Source of the DNA: JBCBTD01 sp039818825
GTDB lineage: Bacteria; Pseudomonadota; Alphaproteobacteria; Geminicoccales; Geminicoccaceae
NCBI GenBank assembly: GCA_039818825.1
Contig: JBCBTD010000009.1
Coordinates: forward strand, 38,359-102,358
DNA length: 64,000 nucleotides
Reading direction: 5' to 3'
Each line of letters begins with the position of its first letter. The first letter of the stretch is position 1. Below the pieces are notes generated by a model, which saw only the letters and a program-made list of their open reading frames with translations, was not told where the DNA came from and did no database searches. A program made the position numbers and the translations under genes. This document shows positions 61,757-64,000 of the stretch, one piece after another.

Positions 61757-62428
61757 ATGTATCCACGTGACTTGCTGCTGGCCGGCTATGACGGCGTAGT
61801 CGTCGACCGCGCGGCCATTCGCTCTCGGTGCTGGGCGGAAGCGCTGGCAGAGATCGGGTTCGAGCGTGACCAACGCTGGCTGATGACTCGCTTCGACGGT
61901 GTCAGCGACCGCAGTGTCGCCCGGAGCGTGACCAGCGAACTCGGTCGGGCGCTGCCCACTGGCTTCGAAGACGGGCTCACCGCCCGCTTCAAGACCGGCG
62001 ACGAACGCGAATTGCGGCCCGTACCAGGTGTCGAGGCCGCTCTCCGCCGGCTCGGCCTACCGGTCTGCGTGGTCTCGGGTGCCAATCGCGCCGTCACGCG
62101 CCACGGGCTCGAGGTCGCGGGCCTCTGGTCGCGCGTCACCCCGCACCTGTTCCTCGCCGAAGAGGTCGAGCACGGGCCACCTGCCGGCGACCTGTTCCAG
62201 CACGCCGCGGCCGAGATGGGCGTGCCCGCCAGCCGCTGTGTCGTGGTCGAAGCATCGGTCCATGGCGTCCGCGGCGGGAAAGCCGCCGGCATGACGGTGT
62301 TCGGCTTTGCCGGGAGTAGCCACGTCCTCGCCGACGTCCAGGCAGGCAAGCTGCGCGCGGCCGGTGCGGACATCGTGTTCGATCGGATGGCCGAGCTGCC
62401 CCGTCTGTTCAGCGCCCGCGCCGCCTGA
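61757..62428 (+). CDS. HAD-like protein lacking key catalytic residues
   Basis: The 223-residue protein has the layout of HAD subfamily IA (beta-phosphoglucomutase/phosphoglycolate phosphatase type). Motif I, usually DxDGVLVD, reads GYDGVVVD: the nucleophile Asp is Gly10 while Asp12 stays. Motif II VVSGANR is fine. The motif III Lys (usual GKPAPD) is lost in GPPAGD, and the motif IV Asp (usual VEDS) is lost in VEAS, although the following GVRGGKAAGM is kept. It is probably not a phosphatase, perhaps a binding protein. ATG 61757 follows GGGAGGTGGG. Confidence 0.82.
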   Translation: MYPRDLLLAGYDGVVVDRAAIRSRCWAEALAEIGFERDQRWLMTRFDGVSDRSVARSVTSELGRALPTGFEDGLTARFKTGDERELRPVPGVEAALRRLGLPVCVVSGANRAVTRHGLEVAGLWSRVTPHLFLAEEVEHGPPAGDLFQHAAAEMGVPASRCVVVEASVHGVRGGKAAGMTVFGFAGSSHVLADVQAGKLRAAGADIVFDRMAELPRLFSARAA

Positions 62429-62432
62429 TCGC

Positions 62433-63359
62433 TCAAGCGGGCGGGGTCGCGCCCGTCTGTGCGGTGATGCGGCCGTAGTGCTCGATGCGGCGATGTCTCG
62501 CGAAGTCGAAGATCGTCGTCTTGCCGAACGCGCAGGCGTCGAGATCGCAGTCGTGGACCAGCAACTCGTCGGCCTCCGTCTCCGCCTCGGCAACGATCTC
62601 GCCGTTCGGGTCGACGATCAGCGAGCCGCCGATCAGCGGATGGCCGTCTTCGATCCCGGCCTTGGCGACGGCGACCGCCCAGGTGGCGTTTTGATAAGCA
62701 CCCGCCTGCACCGAGAGGCGATTGTGGAACAATCGGACCCCCGGCCCTTCGTCGGCGCGCTGTGAGTTCACGCTCGGCGTGTTGTAGCCGACCATGACGA
62801 GTTCCACGCCCTGGAGGCCCATGACCCGCCATGTCTCGGGCCAGCGGCGGTCGTTGCAGATGCACATGCCGAGCACGCCGTCCATCGTCCGCCAGACCGG
62901 GAAACCGAGGTCGCCAGGTTCGAAGTAGCGCTTCTCGAGGTGCTGGAAGGCGCGCTTGGGATCGTAGTCGGCGTGGCCGGGCAGATGCACCTTCCGATAC
63001 TTGCCGACGATCACGCCGGCGCGGTCGACCAGGATGCTGCTGTTGAAGCGCCGGCCGTCCGGGGTCCGTTCGGCGTAGCCGAGGCAAAAACCGATACCAG
63101 CGGCACGGGCGTCGTCGAACAATGGCTGCGTCGCCGCGTTCGGCATCGACTGCTCGAACCAGGCGTCGACCTCCGCGTCGTCGGTCACCAGCCAACGCGG
63201 GAAGAAGGTCGTCAACGCCAGCTCTGGAAACACGACCAGGGTGCAGCCCTCGGCCTTCGCCGCGCGCAGCAGCCGGCGGAGACGCTCGACCACGACGCTG
63301 CGATCGTCTGCCCGCTGAATGGGTCCCAGTTGTGCCGCGCCGACCCTCACGATACGCAT
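62433..63359 (-). CDS. N-carbamoyl-D-amino-acid hydrolase
   Basis: Nitrilase-superfamily amidohydrolase freeing D-amino acids from their N-carbamoyl forms, with release of CO2 and ammonia. The 308-residue product closely follows Agrobacterium D-carbamoylase blocks: VFPELALTTFFPRW (Glu46), GKYRKVHLPGH (Lys123), HLEKRYFEPGDLGFPVW and CICNDRRWPETWRVMG (Cys168), the Glu-Lys-Cys triad. It overlaps the upstream DUF805 gene by 13 nt and lies in an operon with a hydantoin-racemase-like gene. A 6-bp GC hairpin (62438-62455) sits in its last codons at the junction with the HAD-like gene. Confidence 0.92.
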   Translation of the reverse strand: MRIVRVGAAQLGPIQRADDRSVVVERLRRLLRAAKAEGCTLVVFPELALTTFFPRWLVTDDAEVDAWFEQSMPNAATQPLFDDARAAGIGFCLGYAERTPDGRRFNSSILVDRAGVIVGKYRKVHLPGHADYDPKRAFQHLEKRYFEPGDLGFPVWRTMDGVLGMCICNDRRWPETWRVMGLQGVELVMVGYNTPSVNSQRADEGPGVRLFHNRLSVQAGAYQNATWAVAVAKAGIEDGHPLIGGSLIVDPNGEIVAEAETEADELLVHDCDLDACAFGKTTIFDFARHRRIEHYGRITAQTGATPPA

Positions 63360-63859
63360 CGCTCGTCTCCTCCAGGCTGAGTGGTCGATGGCGGCCGGCC
63401 CGGTGCCGAGCGCAGTCCGAGTAGAGCCGCCCAGGTCAGCACCAAGAAAACGTTGCGCGCCACGGGCGGCGCCCCGAGCGAAAACGCGGTGCCAAGCATG
63501 CAGGCGACCAGCGTTGCCGGCCAGCCGGGCAGGCCGATGTCGCGGCAGCGCTTGGCGATCACGTTGAGAAACCCGAAACCGATCGCCGGCCCAATGAGAA
63601 AGGCGAACCCCGCTACCGCGAACAGTATGGCCTGCGCCGCGATCGCCAGAAAGCGCGCCGGCCGCTCCAACCAGGCGACGTGAACGTCCGACAGCGCTTC
63701 GGCCATCCAGAACAGCCCCCCGAACACGACGGCGAAGGCGACCGCGGCGGCGGCTAGCACCAACAGCGCGCGGACGAACGACGACCGACCCAAACGTCCG
63801 TTCCTGGGCTCGCCCAGGAGCAGCCGGAGTTCGGTCCGGAGCCACGGCGGCAGGGTCAA
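63347..63859 (-). CDS. DUF805-like membrane protein
   Basis: Inner-membrane protein of 170 residues with about four hydrophobic segments. The N-terminal GRLGRSSFVRALLVL matches the R-x-x-R-x-x-(Y/F)W-type start of DUF805 proteins, and AKRCRDIGLPGW matches the family's KRLHDxGxSGW signature. Function is unknown. I choose TTG 63859, which overlaps the upstream racemase stop as TTGA; an open frame to 63988 is antisense-like noise. It lies between two hydantoin-pathway-type genes. Confidence 0.78.
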   Translation of the reverse strand: MTLPPWLRTELRLLLGEPRNGRLGRSSFVRALLVLAAAAVAFAVVFGGLFWMAEALSDVHVAWLERPARFLAIAAQAILFAVAGFAFLIGPAIGFGFLNVIAKRCRDIGLPGWPATLVACMLGTAFSLGAPPVARNVFLVLTWAALLGLRSAPGRPPSTTQPGGDERCVS

Positions 63860-64000
63860 GAGGCCGCTCCCGCGCGCGCCAGCAGGACGGTCGCGAGGGC
63901 GCTCCCGACCGCCGCCTGGGTCGGGTCGACGACCGGCCGACGAAGAAGCGCCTCCAATCGGTCGCGGTACCGGGCCATACCGGCGCAACCGAGAACCACG
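63856..64000 (-). CDS. Asp/Glu/hydantoin racemase family protein, C-terminal end
   Basis: Forty-seven codons and a stop of a gene whose 5' part lies beyond the window. The visible end VVLGCAGMARYRDRLEALLR, then PVVDPTQAAV, contains the second catalytic-Cys motif (GCAGM) and PV-(V/I)-D of hydantoin racemases and the wider Asp/Glu racemase family. Together with the D-carbamoylase gene it suggests a D-amino-acid/hydantoin salvage operon. The identification rests on this short piece. Confidence 0.72.
   Translation of the reverse strand, partial: VVLGCAGMARYRDRLEALLRRPVVDPTQAAVGSALATVLLARAGAAS

Overview
The window is about two-thirds G+C and densely coded on both strands. Gene content points to an alphaproteobacterium, most likely in or near the Rhodospirillales/Geminicoccales. 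The clues are a condensing-type 5-aminolevulinate synthase (hemA), an argD-argF-hslO cluster, a DUF3553 protein, an alpha-E/ATP-grasp pair and a chemotaxis operon with a receiver-fused CheA. A GTP-dependent PEP carboxykinase is less usual for that class. No rRNA, tRNA or CRISPR array is visible. The only mobile-element trace is a C-terminal scrap of an IS5-type transposase near 32.4 kb.

Layout. 1-7 kb: end of ahcY, tsaE and pckG, facing hpt, with a perfect 12-bp hairpin at the junction; then a small orphan protein, a membrane desaturase and a divergent adenine deaminase. 7-12 kb: a TPR protein with 48-residue repeats, a lipoprotein, a double-CDGSH protein, Ppx/GppA-rlmE and an Smr protein. 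12-17.3 kb: a coupled cheA-cheW-cheB-cheR operon. 17.4-23 kb: DUF3553 protein, wrbA, glutathionyl-hydroquinone reductase, alpha-E protein with ATP-grasp partner, and an Ldh-family dehydrogenase. 22.9-30.3 kb: a YnjBCD-like ABC transporter, a Pat-type acyl-CoA synthetase/acetyltransferase and a soluble binding-protein-like gene. 30.6-33.7 kb: a nitroreductase-marR operon with a clear operator, the IS5 scrap, and a divergent hxlR/SRPBCC pair around a strong palindrome.

34.1-38.1 kb holds the most unusual metabolic locus: a four-gene operon with the subunit set of a biotin-dependent transcarboxylase (5S-like, 12S-like, a 101-residue protein, 1.3S-like) and no biotin carboxylase or membrane decarboxylase gene. 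38.1-40.7 kb is A+T-richer and carries two coupled paralogous lipoproteins of a family I do not recognise. 40.8-45.9 kb: argD-argF-hslO, NIPSNAP/EamA genes and an ArsR-family regulator. 45.9-49.4 kb: an exported MetX-like alpha/beta hydrolase and a 709-residue repeat protein with sparse GxGxD motifs. 49.5-58.2 kb: patatin, hemA, NTF2-like protein, methyltransferase, and the series manC / peptidyl-prolyl isomerase / argJ / mutT / AEC transporter. 58.4-64 kb: a short polysaccharide-export protein, NnrU-like membrane protein, GGDEF-EAL protein, a HAD-like protein that has lost catalytic residues, and an N-carbamoyl-D-amino-acid hydrolase / DUF805 / Asp-Glu-hydantoin racemase operon that runs off the end.

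Genes within operons often overlap as ATGA, GTGA or TTGA, and I used this to choose several starts. Function calls rest on motifs and remembered family features, not on searches.
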